Positions 23,701 to 32,799 of a stretch of 64,000 nt of DNA are shown here, in pieces (within the stretch, counting starts at the first letter, position 1; every line of letters begins with the position of its first letter). The DNA is from Euglena gracilis (lineage: Eukaryota > Euglenida > Euglenophyceae > Euglenales), in the NCBI GenBank assembly GCA_039621445.1, contig CP154955.1, forward strand, positions 1,194,558 to 1,258,557, written 5' to 3'. The notes under the pieces were generated by a model. It was not told where the DNA came from. It was given only the letters and a program-made list of their open reading frames with translations, and did no database searches. Position numbers and translations under genes: made by a program.

Positions 23701-25439
23701 GGGGGGGGGGGGGTTATTTGGGAGGGGGTTTTACTTCAGCCTGGACGACCTGGACCCAACCCACAAACCAGGGATTCCCACAACGAGGGTGGGTCCTGAC
23801 CATACCACTGCTTAAGGCCAGACACACCACACTGTCTGCCCCTGGGGCGTGGCTGATTGGCTTTTGGTTCCAAACCCCCAGGGGTGGGGTTCGTTCCAAA
23901 CCCCAGGGGGTTGGGAAACTATGGTCCGGTCCGGTCCACCCCTTCCCTCCAGGGGTCTGGCGACCCCAAAAAGTTCTTCCCCAGCCCCTTGCACCAGAAA
24001 TATTTTTCTTATAACATCCTTTTGTACATTTGCTAAAAAAACCTGAAAAAATGTGATTTTGGGGGAGAAAGAACCTATGGGGAAAATAATCAAAAAATGA
24101 GAACAAGAAAATGCAACAAGCAAAATACATTCGCTCACAGATCCCAAATTCAAAATAAAGGAAAATGGACACACAAAGCGTTCTTGACCTTGAACTAGAA
24201 AATAAATTGATAGAAAATTAACTGTGAAATTTAAATAATTAACCAGGTTCCTTAAAAAAAAAACTGAATATCAAATTCTGTCGTTCGTGTGATTCCAAAC
24301 CCAACGTATGGGATAAATGTGAAACATAGAGGCAGCCTGGCTTCGATGCGTCACATTGTGGCTGTGGATGAAGAGCAACCCGTCCGTCAGCTGCTTGATG
24401 TACCATGACCATCCCAGCTGCTCCATATGGACTGCTCTGTTCATTTGGTTCAGCCCAATCATCCATCAGGGAGCCACAACAAGATCTGCCGTTAAAAAAA
24501 AACCAGTTCAAAACACACGTCACATTCAGTGGGTTTGTTTGCACTTTGACAAAACGTCAGGGAATGTGGCCAATTACCTGAACGGTTGGATCGCTTGAAC
24601 CACCTTTTCTTTGAATTTTGCCCGGACGTGCAGGGTTTTGTTATCAAGAGGATCTTTTGATAACCCAAGGACACAAAAATTTTTGTGGGCTGGGGATTGA
24701 TTCGAGCCACTGTATGGGCCGAGCAGCCGCAGTGTAGAGAAGCCCTTCCGCTTTCGCGATTCGATATGCTGTTGTAGTGTACCGCCTGCGCAGTACTCCA
24801 TTCTGCGAATGCAGTACGAGAAGAGACAGATCACGGCTATTTTTTCACAACGTCCGCCAAAAAAAAAAACATACTTCAACAAGGTGAAATCCGTGCTGCA
24901 ATTTTCAGTTGATGTGAAGCATTGAAAACAGAAATCAACGTAATTATCTTCACACGAGCATCAGCATACACAATACAGATGAACTTGCTGAAATGGAAAT
25001 CCTCGGTAAAGCTGACGATGTTTGGGTGGCGGAGCGTCTTCAGCAGCGTGACCTCCTTGCGGACCTCTGCGATCTGTCGCCGGTCGATGTGAGCCTGCAC
25101 CTTCATCGCCATCACCTACCAAGTGCGAAAAGCGTGATAAACTGTTGTGTCACCGTAGATGAGGTCGTTTCTGGGGGTCCATATTGGCCATTTTGGGGCA
25201 CATGATCACAACTGACCAGCTAGGTGCACCACCAAAAGAACACGAGCAGCTCCCACTTGCTCAGAGCTCCTGGGAGCCCAAATGCATGCAAATTGGATCC
25301 TCAATCAACAGCAACCAAAGCAGCCGCACCTTCCCGTCGGTAATGCGCTGCACCTTGAACACGGACCCAAAATGCCCCACCCCCAGCTCCTGGAGGACGA
25401 GGTACCGCGTGCCCTGCCCGTTGTCGCCCTGGAGGGCGT
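14669..25439 (-). CDS. protein kinase with C-terminal EF-hands (CDPK-like architecture), 13 exons seen
   Basis: Gene-level entry. Reading leftwards from 25.4 kb, successive exons carry the P-loop, invariant Lys, alpha-C Glu, hinge, catalytic-loop region, DFG, APE-like motif, DxWxxG and subdomain XI Arg of a Ser/Thr kinase, in order. The exon at 18.5 kb ends in phase 0 and the EF-hand exon at 16.8-16.96 kb begins in phase 0, with one perfect EF-hand loop and two degenerate loops downstream. Kinase-then-EF-hand order is that of Ca2+-dependent protein kinases of plants, algae and alveolates; the N-lobe itself is closer in feel to NEK-type kinases. The usual CDPK junction helix was not seen. Upstream Ser/Pro-rich exons may be its N-terminal extension. 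Confidence 0.6.
15360..15584 (-). CDS. exon: degenerate EF-hand
   Basis: Encodes YRNLQSAFQSYDLDQSGTV followed by PAVVVYFLVTNTLGVPYDWD. The loop DLDQSGTVPAVV has the first six EF-hand positions but Val instead of Glu at position 12, so Ca2+ binding is doubtful. Donor GTGCAG. Confidence 0.65.
15809..15893 (-). CDS. exon: linker between EF-hands
   Basis: Acceptor CGGCGCAG and donor GTGGAA. Encodes VADQPNPDDSVFSVFSISPE and RRAGSNAS. An inverted-repeat element ends 12 bases upstream of the acceptor. Confidence 0.55.
15906..16273. mobile_element. CTGGCTGG-type element bordered by locus-specific inverted repeat
   Basis: Borders CAGGGCGTCGCTTA and TAAGCGACGCCCTG are perfect inverses. The interior has C/G-run arms and GGCTGCTGGCTGGCTGG words shared with 53,940-54,020 and 62,640-63,100. 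It lies 12 bases upstream of the acceptor of the exon at 15,809-15,893. Confidence 0.7.
16819..16962 (-). CDS. exon: EF-hand pair
   Basis: Exactly 48 codons, phase 0. The first loop DTNADGFVDVRE satisfies all EF-hand ligand positions (Asp1, Asn3, Asp5, Gly6, Glu12), flanked by ELRALLAVLQ. The second, DTAGVGGLDLAH, is degenerate. Acceptor CCAGCAG, donor GTGTAT. Confidence 0.8.
16963..18505. other. intron, no element recognised
   Basis: Mostly AT-rich unique DNA with two small G-runs (17,280-17,310). I see no exon or structured repeat. Confidence 0.5.
18506..18586 (-). CDS. kinase exon: subdomain XI
   Basis: Exactly 27 codons, phase 0. GFLERDPGRRLSALDTYHIV matches the kinase motif ML..DP..R.SA with the invariant Arg. 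Acceptor CTCCCCAG, donor GTGGCG. Confidence 0.75.
19156..19221 (-). CDS. kinase exon: C-lobe between subdomains X and XI
   Basis: Exactly 22 codons, phase 0: AYRQLLTECKQVHGGAYHPL then IQ. Acceptor ACCCTGCAG, donor GTGTGT. Position and phase fit the C-lobe; the sequence itself is not diagnostic. Confidence 0.55.
19321..19340. repeat. short interstitial TTAGGG array
   Basis: Three tandem GGTTAG units inside a kinase-gene intron. TTAGGG is a telomere unit in many protists and animals; this could equally be chance or a repair scar. Confidence 0.6.
20208..20330 (-). CDS. kinase exon: subdomain IX-X
   Basis: Exactly 41 codons, phase 0. KYDMWGLGCILSELITLKLM contains the DxWxxG motif. Acceptor GCCCCAG, donor GTGTGC. 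It is a diagnostic kinase segment. Confidence 0.85.
20516..20597 (-). CDS. kinase exon: activation segment with PPE (APE-like) motif
   Basis: Encodes SHAAMTFTGGDVMVVPPEFA and HRARPG. VPPE occupies the place of the APE motif between the DFG exon and the DxWxxG exon. Acceptor CCAAAG keeps phase 0 from the DFG exon; donor GTTGGC is probable. Confidence 0.6.
21287..21560. mobile_element. inverted-repeat element, copy without inner insertion
   Basis: Shares at least 180 bases with 23,350-23,790 (words such as GAACAACC.AAAGCGAAGAA and CACAAACCAGGGATTCC-like stretches). Ends near TTTTGCAATTCCAAAAAG, which is inverted at 23,300. This copy lacks the 0.2 kb insert found in the other. Confidence 0.7.
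21812..22269. mobile_element. MITE-like element with ~35-bp terminal inverted repeats
   Basis: Left end TCGTATAGTTGGGAGCAGG plus G-run and TCGTATGGT. The right end is the complement with few mismatches, closing CCCAACTACACGA. The interior has no coding signal. It lies in a kinase-gene intron. Confidence 0.75.
22705..22758 (-). CDS. kinase exon: DFG motif
   Basis: Exactly 18 codons, phase 0: ECELKISDFGTGKALPDG. DFG Asp is the Mg2+ ligand. Acceptor GTTTGCAG, donor GTGGAA. Strongly diagnostic. Confidence 0.85.
23290..23795. mobile_element. inverted-repeat element carrying a nested second element
   Basis: Second copy of the element at 21,287-21,560, interrupted at 23,528-23,732 by a C/G-run element. 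Flanks rejoin as ATGGGTT then ACTTCAGCCTG, as in the intact copy. Confidence 0.75.
23528..23732. mobile_element. AACCCCC...CCAAATAA element, nested insertion
   Basis: Terminal inverted repeat AACCCCCCTCCCAAATAAC (one G shorter on the right). The borders read TTA on both sides, compatible with a 3-bp TTA target as in PIF/Harbinger elements. Related termini occur at 27,364-27,752, 38,418-38,620 and 40,285-40,692. Confidence 0.8.
24355..24440 (-). CDS. kinase exon: alpha-E helix and catalytic-loop region
   Basis: Encodes QLGWSWYIKQLTDGLLFIHS then HN, the helix preceding the HRD loop. If the exon stops at donor AAT/GTGACG, HRD must be in an unseen exon. If it reads through, the loop is NVTHRSQAASMF, in which the catalytic Asp, Lys and Asn are all replaced. 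The acceptor is not fixed. Confidence 0.6.
24711..24802 (-). CDS. kinase exon: hinge and alpha-D
   Basis: Acceptor ATTCGCAG completes a Val codon with the previous exon, giving the hinge V-MEYCAGGTLQQHIESRK. Donor GTGGCT. The hinge pattern MEYC.GG.L is diagnostic for kinases. Confidence 0.8.
24970..25115 (-). CDS. kinase exon: invariant Lys, alpha-C Glu, HPNIV
   Basis: Encodes VMAMKVQAHIDRRQIAEVRK, EVTLLKTLRHPNIVSFTEDF and HFSKFICIV. AMK Lys (subdomain II), Glu of KEVTLL (subdomain III) and HPNIV (subdomain IV) are all present. Phase 0 start; acceptor TTGGTAG, donor GTATGC. Confidence 0.85.
25330..25439 (-). CDS. kinase exon: glycine-rich loop
   Basis: Encodes RYLVLQELGVGHFGSVFKVQ then RITDGK, the GxGxFGxV nucleotide-binding loop. 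Ends phase 0 at donor GTGCGG, matching the next exon. Confidence 0.85.
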
Positions 25440-25897
25440 CTCCCTTTGCCGTTCCTTGTATTCCTTTGGAGAAGCTCTACATGGGACAGCAACCAAAAAG
25501 TTGATCAAATTGATGGAACTAAAACTGTGCATAGAATTACACACAAATGACAAACAGAATCGTATAGGATTTGGGCGGGGTGGTGGGCTGCAGTGCAAAC
25601 AGGCCACGGGTGTCTTGTGCATCCTTTCCACCATGTTGCGTAGGTGTGCCATGAGGCACCAGAGGCCCACCGCCGACGGGGTGCAAGGGACCCGGTATTG
25701 GGGCCACGGATCCTAAAACTTGAAATTAACATGGAGCCTGAAAAGCCTGAAATTAACATGGTTTTGGGATCATGGTTGATTTCACACAAACACACTTGGT
25801 AATGTTAGAACTACAATTTTCAAATTGCAGTCTGCACACCGACCGACGTCCAGATTCCACCGATGCTGGAACGATGTGCTCTGGTGCCCTGAGTCAC

Positions 25898-26076
25898 AGT
25901 GGGCTATCGGGCTGCGCCGGAGAGGCGCCCTCGCCGACCTCCGTGCCAGCCTTCATGCCGGTGTGGCTCGGCGGGGCGTTCGCGGCGGCGGCCAGCAGTT
26001 GCTGCGCCGCCAGCCGCTGCTTCACCTGCAGCGTGGACTCCAGCGGGGCCACAGAGGCCTCCCCCGTGTTGGCGGG
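25898..26076 (-). CDS. probable exon, Ala/Gln-rich
   Basis: One open frame encodes ANTGEASVAPLESTLQVKQR then LAAQQLLAAAANAPPSHTG. A helical Ala/Gln patch is visible. Donor GTGACT gives an end at SPL; GTGAAG inside is an alternative donor. Confidence 0.5.
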
Positions 26077-29000
26077 TGGCGGCGCTCAGGGGCGGGGTGG
26101 TCAGAAATGCACAACAGCCAACAACAACAGCCAAAGGGACGAGCTCACGATCACCCGCTACGGGGCTCGAGGGCAAGGCACATTCCAGAACGGAATGGAA
26201 AATATGCCCCTCTCAAAATAACGGCTCAACCTGGAGGGAACAGATGCCTCCTCAACCTTTGGGGGACTAAAATCTGTTTGGCTTTGGGGTTATCGTCCGG
26301 CATTATTACAGCGGTCCCACATCGGCTGTCCTCGATGCATTTAACTTTGACTATTCCGGATTCCTCCTCTGGGAAACCACAAACTCGCTATTAATCACCT
26401 TTTTGTTCGACCTGCCGGACCCTTATTGCCCTTTTGGGCAGGTTAGGGACCCTAGGGTAAGCTTTAATAAACACCTTCCCTGATGGATCATTGGGAGGCA
26501 GCCCATATTAACGCTTTTGCCCACTGCAAATGGCAGAGTGTCCCAGATACTACCGTCGGAAGGTGTTCGAGCCCCTTCGATTTAACTGACGGGTGGGGGG
26601 GGTGGGGGGTCAGATCCTCCCCCACCTGAGAGATAGGGGGGTAGACCCCATGGCCCTACGCAAGGAAAATCCCTTCGGAATCGGCCAAAAAAATGATGGT
26701 GCCCTGGAACATAAAGGAAGGGGACCCCGACCCCGAGGGGGTCGGGGTGTGGACCCACAATCCACAATCACCAAAAATGTCAATTTCATTGCCACTTTCA
26801 CAAAATGCCGAACACCCCCTGTTCATTGGGCAAGGGCGTTCATTGGGCATTGGGGGGGGGGAGGTACTTCCCCAGAAGGGGAGTGTGTTTTTTGATTGCC
26901 GGGTCATTTGGGACGGGTTTATATGGGAGGGGAGGATTACGTTGGGGGAGTGATGTACGGTTTCAGAGATGCCCGGACGCCCTGGGGGGGTCCAGTTCAC
27001 CCTGTTGGACACCCTTACATCGAACCCTGTTGCGGGGGTGAGTATTTTTTGCGGCTTGAACATCGAGGGCAAAGAATATTTCGGAACAATTGTACCACTT
27101 CTGCCCAAAAAAGATATTTGCAAGAAAAAATGTGGACCAGATCAGGCACTTCGATGTTTTTATTTTGTTCCCTTTTTGACTCAATCTTTGGGTGGGCCCC
27201 TGGGGGATTTTTGTGACCGACAACCAAGCAAAATAATTTCCTCAGGGAGCGTAACCCTTGCACCCCTAACCTGCTGCCCTGATGAAACGTAATCCTGACC
27301 TACTGGGGCGAAATTTTGGCCCAATTAGGGACAGTTTTGGGTTTAGCCCAAACAGCCGAAATCCTAAACCCCCCCAAATAACGAGGCAGTGCCCGTTGAG
27401 TGGGCAGTGCCCGAATAACGGGGCGGGGGGAAGGCGGAAAAAGATGGTTCCAATAATGGGGCACCCTCAGTTTTTTTGGTCCAAGAGGTTCGTGAGGCCG
27501 AAAATATTACACAATTCTTGCCTGCCGCAAGTACATACATGCACATATGTATACAAACCTGCATGCATGCATATTTGGGTGTATGGCAGGGATTTACCAG
27601 TTATCCCCCCAAGGGGGTCCATTAGTAGTAAAATTCGAGGAGGGATCCAACGTTCGATGATGGCAGGTAGTGCCCAAATAACGGGGCAGGGGGGAAGGTC
27701 AAAAAGATGGTGCCAGTAACGGGGCACCCCGCCCCGTTATTTGGGGGGGTTTACAGTAATCCTATTCCCAACCCTAACCCCAACCATAACCTGGCCCCTA
27801 AACCAAGCCAAACCTTACCCTCGGCGGTTTGGCAAGAGCCTCCACCCCCATCAGATTTGAGGTTTTTTTTTGGAGCAAAGGAACCTGAACCCCACATTGG
27901 ATCTCCACAAAATCAACAACCATGAGCCCTTGCACACGTTGGTTCCCCTGTGTTGTTTCACAGTCTCCAAAAACCTCATCTTTTTGAGAGTACGCTGGGA
28001 ACGAGTGGGGAGTAATCAACAGGCATCACATTTCTTCGGGGTGCCCCACGTCAGGGTTGTGGGTCGCATCAGAGAAGCGGCTGCCGCTGGAGGGGGTGAT
28101 GGGGGGTGCAAAGAGGCCGGAGTCGCTGGCCGGTGGGGAGAAGACGGCCGGGGGGGAGCGGAGGGCGGGGGAGGCGGAGGCGCTGGCGGAGGGCAAGCAC
28201 CTATGACAGATTCCAAATTTTAGCCCGCGGTCGGCTGCGGTCGGCCGCGGTCGGCTGCGGTCGGCTGCGGTCGGCAGCAGTCGGCAAAGTAGTTTGCCGT
28301 AGGTGGGGGGGCAGGCCAACAAAAAATGAGCATATATCACAATCACGCAATCCACTGTTGCCGACTTTTGGCCACTTTTCGCTGCTTTTGGCCAATTTTT
28401 GATGATTTTGGACTGCTTTTGGCCACTGTTGCCGACTTTTGGTCACTTTTTGCTGCAAAATGGCCCAAAATGGCCCAAAATGGCCCAAGAGCAGGACAAA
28501 ATGGCCCAAAATTACAAGAAATGGGCAAAAAGTAACCAAAAAAATGGTCAAAATAGATCAAAATGGGTGAATTATGGTGACAAATGGGCCAAAAGGGGAC
28601 AAAAGCTACCAAAAATGGCCAAAAGTGGCCAAAAAAGTGGCCAAAAGTGACAACATGAGCCAGATGAGCCAGAAAAATCTCAACATCTGGGCTAAAAATG
28701 AGCCTAATTCCTCATTCTCACTGAAAAATTGACATCAATTAGAAAAAAAGTTGCGCGGTCGGCTGCGGTCGGCTGCGGTCGGCTGCAGTCGGCACCCCAC
28801 CTGTGACAGTCCTGAAACCCGCGGTAGGCTGCGGTCGGCTGCGGTCGGCTGCGGTCGGCACAGGTGCTTGGCGGAGGGGGCGACGGGCTGCAGGGGCAGC
28901 GGCGGCAGCGGGTGGGGCACGGCCGCTGCCCCTCCCCCCCTCCCTCCCTCCCTCCCCCCCCCCAGCGAATTCCGGAAGAGGGGGTTCGGGGAGGGCAACT

Positions 29001-32000
29001 GCTGACAATCCAAAACAGCCATTTTCGGCCATCATTTGTCCCTCTGTTTTCAGAAAAAAATGACAATATTTTTTTTGTGGTCAAGTTCGGTCCAGCCAGA
29101 TTAGCCGGGCAGCCCCAACACTATTATTTGGGCCGACCGCAGGGGTAGGGGCAGGACTTGCAGCTGGTGGTGGCTGGAAAAAGGTGGCTTCCTGGACCTC
29201 CCCCAGGGGTTGGGTGTCCGTGGCTTAAACCTTCCGGCTTGAGAAAACCCTGATTTGTGATCAGAAGATCGAAGCCAATGCTTCCTGATATGGCAATTGA
29301 ATTTCTTTTCAAAAAGAAGTTTTTTTTCAAAATATCATCAGGGGACAGGTCAGGAGGAATAAACGCGAGACACAGTTGGCCAGAAAACAGATTATTGAGT
29401 GAACCCCAAAATAACTTCAACGGAACCCGCTAACATCTCCACCCGGTACCTGCTGCAGGGTTTTCTTAAGCCAGAAGGGAACCTACCCTCCAGGGGGTCC
29501 AATCCTAATATCCTAATCTTAATCCAGCCAGCACCTTTTTCCAGCCAGCACCCCCCAGCCGGGCTGTCCCCCCCCCCACAGGGGTACGCCGAAAGAAAGT
29601 TCGAGCCAGCCCGGCAAAGCCAGGCTGGAGAAAAAAACGTTCGGCGAAAATTTTTGAAAAAAATGGGCAAAAAATAACCCAAAACGGCATTTTGGGGTGG
29701 GTTTTGGGTTTTCACTTCCGAATTTTGGCAGAAAAATGCCAACCCGGTTGCATTTCTGTTCATGTTGCATTCCTTTTCCGGCATTTTTTAGGTGCCCACT
29801 GGGTCCAGGTCCCAGCCGACCGGACCTGCTGGACCCCCCAGCCCCAAGGGGGGGAGGTCCAGCCAGCACCTTTTTCAAGCCAGCACCTTTTTCCAGCTAG
29901 TCCGAGTTGGAAAATTGCAATTTCTTCCAGTTTTCTGATCACGCAACCGCCAGGAACCGCACCAAGCACTTTCTTTTTCTCTCAGGGATAAAAGACAGCC
30001 CCAAGGAATTTTCCCAATAAGGATACATTATCTATCCTCTCCTAACCGCTTGAATACAAGCAGTCTGAATAACATCCCCCAACAATGAAAACCCCCAAAT
30101 AATGGCCACAATTTTCTCACAACCCATGGGGTCATTACAACTGTCTCCAACTGTATTCAGGAAAGTCAGCAAATGCAGAGGTAGGAAACAGGTCAGAGTC
30201 AGAGGGTATTGTAGTGGATTTTTGGGGTCCACTTACTTGAAAATTTTGGCTGGAAAATCCCAACCTGGCTGGATTCGGACCATGCTTGTGCTTACCAACC
30301 GGGGGGGGGGGAGGGGGGGGTGGGTGCTATAGGGTGCCTGCCCCTAGCAGGCACACCCCCCCGGGGGGGATAGGGGTCCGGGCCGGACCCAGAAAATTTT
30401 CATTGAAAATGGCCTTTTCCGGGCCCCCGGCGCCTTCGGCGCCGGGGTCGGAGGGGGGTGCCTGCTAGGGGCAGGCACCCCCCAAAACCCTACCCCCCCC
30501 CCCGGGGAGGGGGGGTCGGATCGGGTGCTATGGGGTGCCTGCCCCTAGCACCCCCCCGCCCCGTGGGGTAGGCACCCGACTAAGCGCAAGCCTGATTCGG
30601 ACTTTCTTGTCTTTATTGATGCCAGCCGGGTCCGGTTGGCACCGTTTTTCCACCAGCCAGCTTGACGGAGGTGTGCATTTCTTGAAACAACACCAGCAGT
30701 AGCCGAGGCGGTGGATGACCTCGGCATCCCAGGAGTAGCCGGAGTGCCCGCTGCGGTACTCCGGCTGCTCCACGAACACGAAGTTGGAGTGGGGGCTGTC
30801 GGAGGTGGAGAAGGCGGCCTGGGGGGCGGCGCCAAGGGAAGGACAGGGCCCCCCAACATTCTGCGTCCCACCTTGGTGACCTCAGCCGCCAACTTTTTTG
30901 GGGCAGGTTCAGAATGGTGGGGCAACCGCCGAATTCCTAGGGGAACCTCCATTCGCGCCATGCCATCCACAGCAATGATTGGAAATGTTTCCCAACCGTC
31001 AAATCCTTCCTTTCTTACAGAAATTTCATATTTTTTGATGTCCACAGGTGAACCACAAAAAAAAAGTATTTTGTACACAAATGAACACCCCAAATTTTTT
31101 GGTGTCCACAAATAAACCACAAAAAAATTTTGGTGTCCACAGGTGAACCACAAAAAATTTTGGTGTCAACGATGATCCACGAAATGAAAACCTTGGTGCA
31201 CACACAACATGATTGTCAGAGGAAGAAAGGCAGGTTTTCAAGGAAACAACTGGCAGTGGCCTGGCCTCCCTTGGGCGTAGGAAACCCCGGAGAAGGGAGT
31301 GGAGCTGAATGGGGTGGGCGTAAAGGGCGTAGAGGAGGAGGAGAGCATCGGCGGAGACAGGCGGAGGATATGACAGGCAAGAATGCAGGAGGGGGGGGAG
31401 GGTACATATCTTGTTCCTTTTTTCGTTGAGATATCTGTGGCATTTTATCTGTAATATTTTCATTTCTATTTGATATAAATGCCCGCGTAAGGAACGGATG
31501 AGATCCATGGTTGTGATTGTCCTCAACTGTTTGCCTATGTCTTTATTTGAACCAATCCGGAGGGGGGGTACTGGGGATCAGAGGCAAAGCAATCAGTCAC
31601 TCTCTGGGGAAAAGCAATCAGTCGCCTCCCTCCACACTGCCACAATGAAAACCAGTTGAAGCACTTGTACCTGCACCTTATCAATATTCAGGAACTATTT
31701 TTATAAAAACATGCTTACCCACCCACAACACAAGTGCAAGCAAAAAAAGGTTTGCTGTCTCTGCTTTATGCAACAATTTCGATGAAAATGACCTTCTGTG
31801 TGCACGTGGCTGCTGCTGTTCCCAATTGGGGCACCTTGCCACGTCAAGCTGCGCCGTTGCACATGCGACATGCGAGCCCGCCCCAGCCTGGAAGCAAAGA
31901 CTGCGTTGGCGGGGGCGGAGTAGGACGCGGCGGAGGAGGAGGCGAGCAGGGAGGGCGACGGGAAAGCGGCGGGCGGCGCCGACCACCCATGGCCAGGGCT

Positions 32001-32797
32001 GAATGGAAGCTGCTGGGAGGTGGTCCAGCGCCAGACCGATTGCCAGGGGATGGGACACCGCCTGGGTTGGAAAAAAAATATAAACAACTATAAATAACTT
32101 GACTCTTCTTTTTCCACTCTCTTCATGCGTGCCGCAAAGAACAACTCATCGATGACTCATCTCCCATCATTTTTGGCCATTTCTTAAAATTTTCTGGCGA
32201 TTCATATTTTTTTTGGGTGGGTTAGGGTCGGTGCTAGTAGGGTTATTGGTAAATAAACCGGAACCCAATCACAAGATCCCCCCCCCGAGGTAAACACCGT
32301 GGTGTGCAAGGGAAGGAAATCCTTGGTACCAAAGGTCAGCGCTGAGAAAATGGAAAGTGGGGGATAACAAAATGGAAAGTGGTAAATTAGATCCCCATTG
32401 GGACAGCTTTCCACTGTTCCTGCTCAACTCTGCTGGTAGTCATGGCCGAGGAAGTTCATGTGGCAAACGGTCCCGGGGTGGCCGTGTGGCCGGGAGGCGG
32501 AGAGAGGAAGCGCAAGAGAAGACTGGGCCTGGGAGGGGTAGAAAGAAATAATTATATTTGGAATGAATGGCGTGCCGGAATCGGGAACACCATTTCAGAC
32601 CAGGGTAGAGAATGAGCCGCCTCCCCCTGGAGGGGGGTCACTCTCACTGTTCAACCCCCCTTGTTCAAAAACCCTTGGAGCTCCTACAAATTACCCAGCT
32701 GCACAGCGGGACGCCAAAGAAAAAAAACAGGTGGAGGGAAGAAGCCCTCGTGGCCATCTATGACGTCGTCGGACAAGGCGTAGTAGGCAGCGCCATC
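25898..32797 (-). CDS. Ser/Pro/Ala-rich multi-exon coding stretch upstream of kinase
   Basis: Six minus-strand islands (32.8, 31.9, 30.8, 28.9, 28.1 and 26.0 kb) with strong G/C third-position bias and splice signals. Composition is low-complexity except for segments near 30.7 and 32.8 kb rich in aromatic and acidic residues. They may be the regulatory N-terminus of the kinase or a separate gene. No family recognised and no start codon assigned. Confidence 0.4.
26579..27760. other. intron with C/G-run elements
   Basis: No exon seen. 27,364-27,752 is an element ending TAAACCCCCCCAAATAACG on the left and its complement on the right, with internal CAGTGCCC.AATAACGGGGC repeats. 26,590-26,960 holds G-run-rich DNA of the same style. 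Confidence 0.6.
28050..28200 (-). CDS. exon, Ser/Pro-rich
   Basis: The first base completes a Leu codon from the exon at 28.9 kb, followed by exactly 50 codons to donor GTGGGG: SASASASPALRSPPAVFSPP and ASDSGLFAPPITPSSGSRFS. The in-phase join supports both exons. Confidence 0.6.
28201..28861 (-). other. intron with decamer repeats at both ends and a foldback core
   Basis: Tandem GCGGTCGGCT units sit at 28,226-28,290 and again at 28,757-28,860, beside the two splice sites. Between them is a degenerate TGGCCAAAA array that switches strand near 28,455 and could fold on itself. Confidence 0.75.
28862..28925 (-). CDS. short exon, Pro-rich
   Basis: Encodes AVPHPLPPLPLQPVAPSAKH and part of a Leu codon completed by the next exon. 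Donor GTGCCG, acceptor GGGGCAG. Confidence 0.5.
29080..29920. mobile_element. inverted pair of CTGGCTGG-type element ends
   Basis: 29,080-29,244 and 29,467-29,900 carry opposed copies of an element end containing CCTTCYGGCTTRAG and CCAGCCAGCACC words. The 220 bases between them are flanked by inverted AAAACCCTG. No coding potential recognised. Confidence 0.55.
30282..30594. mobile_element. hAT-like MITE, family B, copy 1
   Basis: Terminal inverted repeats CATGCTTGTGCTTA and TAAGCGCAAGCCTG, flanked on both sides by the same 8 bases ATTCGGAC (30,274-30,281 and 30,595-30,602). A GC hairpin CCCCGGCGCCTTCGGCGCC lies at its centre (near 30,428). No transposase; non-autonomous. 8-bp duplication and CA-starting ends are hAT traits. 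Confidence 0.9.
30694..30818 (-). CDS. exon, aromatic/acidic segment
   Basis: Encodes AAFSTSDSPHSNFVFVEQPE, YRSGHSGYSWDAEVIHRLGY and C. Acceptor CCCCCCAG, donor GTGTTG. Composition is that of a folded or binding segment; family not recognised. Confidence 0.6.
31036..31180. repeat. tandem repeat of ~32 bases
   Basis: About five diverged copies of TTTGGTGTCCACAGGTGAAC followed by CACAAAAAA. Confidence 0.8.
31902..31998 (-). CDS. probable exon, Ser/Ala-rich
   Basis: Encodes PGHGWSAPPAAFPSPSLLAS and SSAASYSAPANA between acceptor CATTCAG and donor GTCTTT. Low complexity limits confidence. Confidence 0.45.
32729..32797 (-). CDS. short exon, acidic/aromatic
   Basis: Exactly 23 codons between acceptor GAATAG and donor GTTTTT: DGAAYYALSDDVIDGHEGFF plus PPP. 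Competing frames across this GC-rich stretch look like noise. Confidence 0.45.
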
Positions 32798-32799
32798 CT

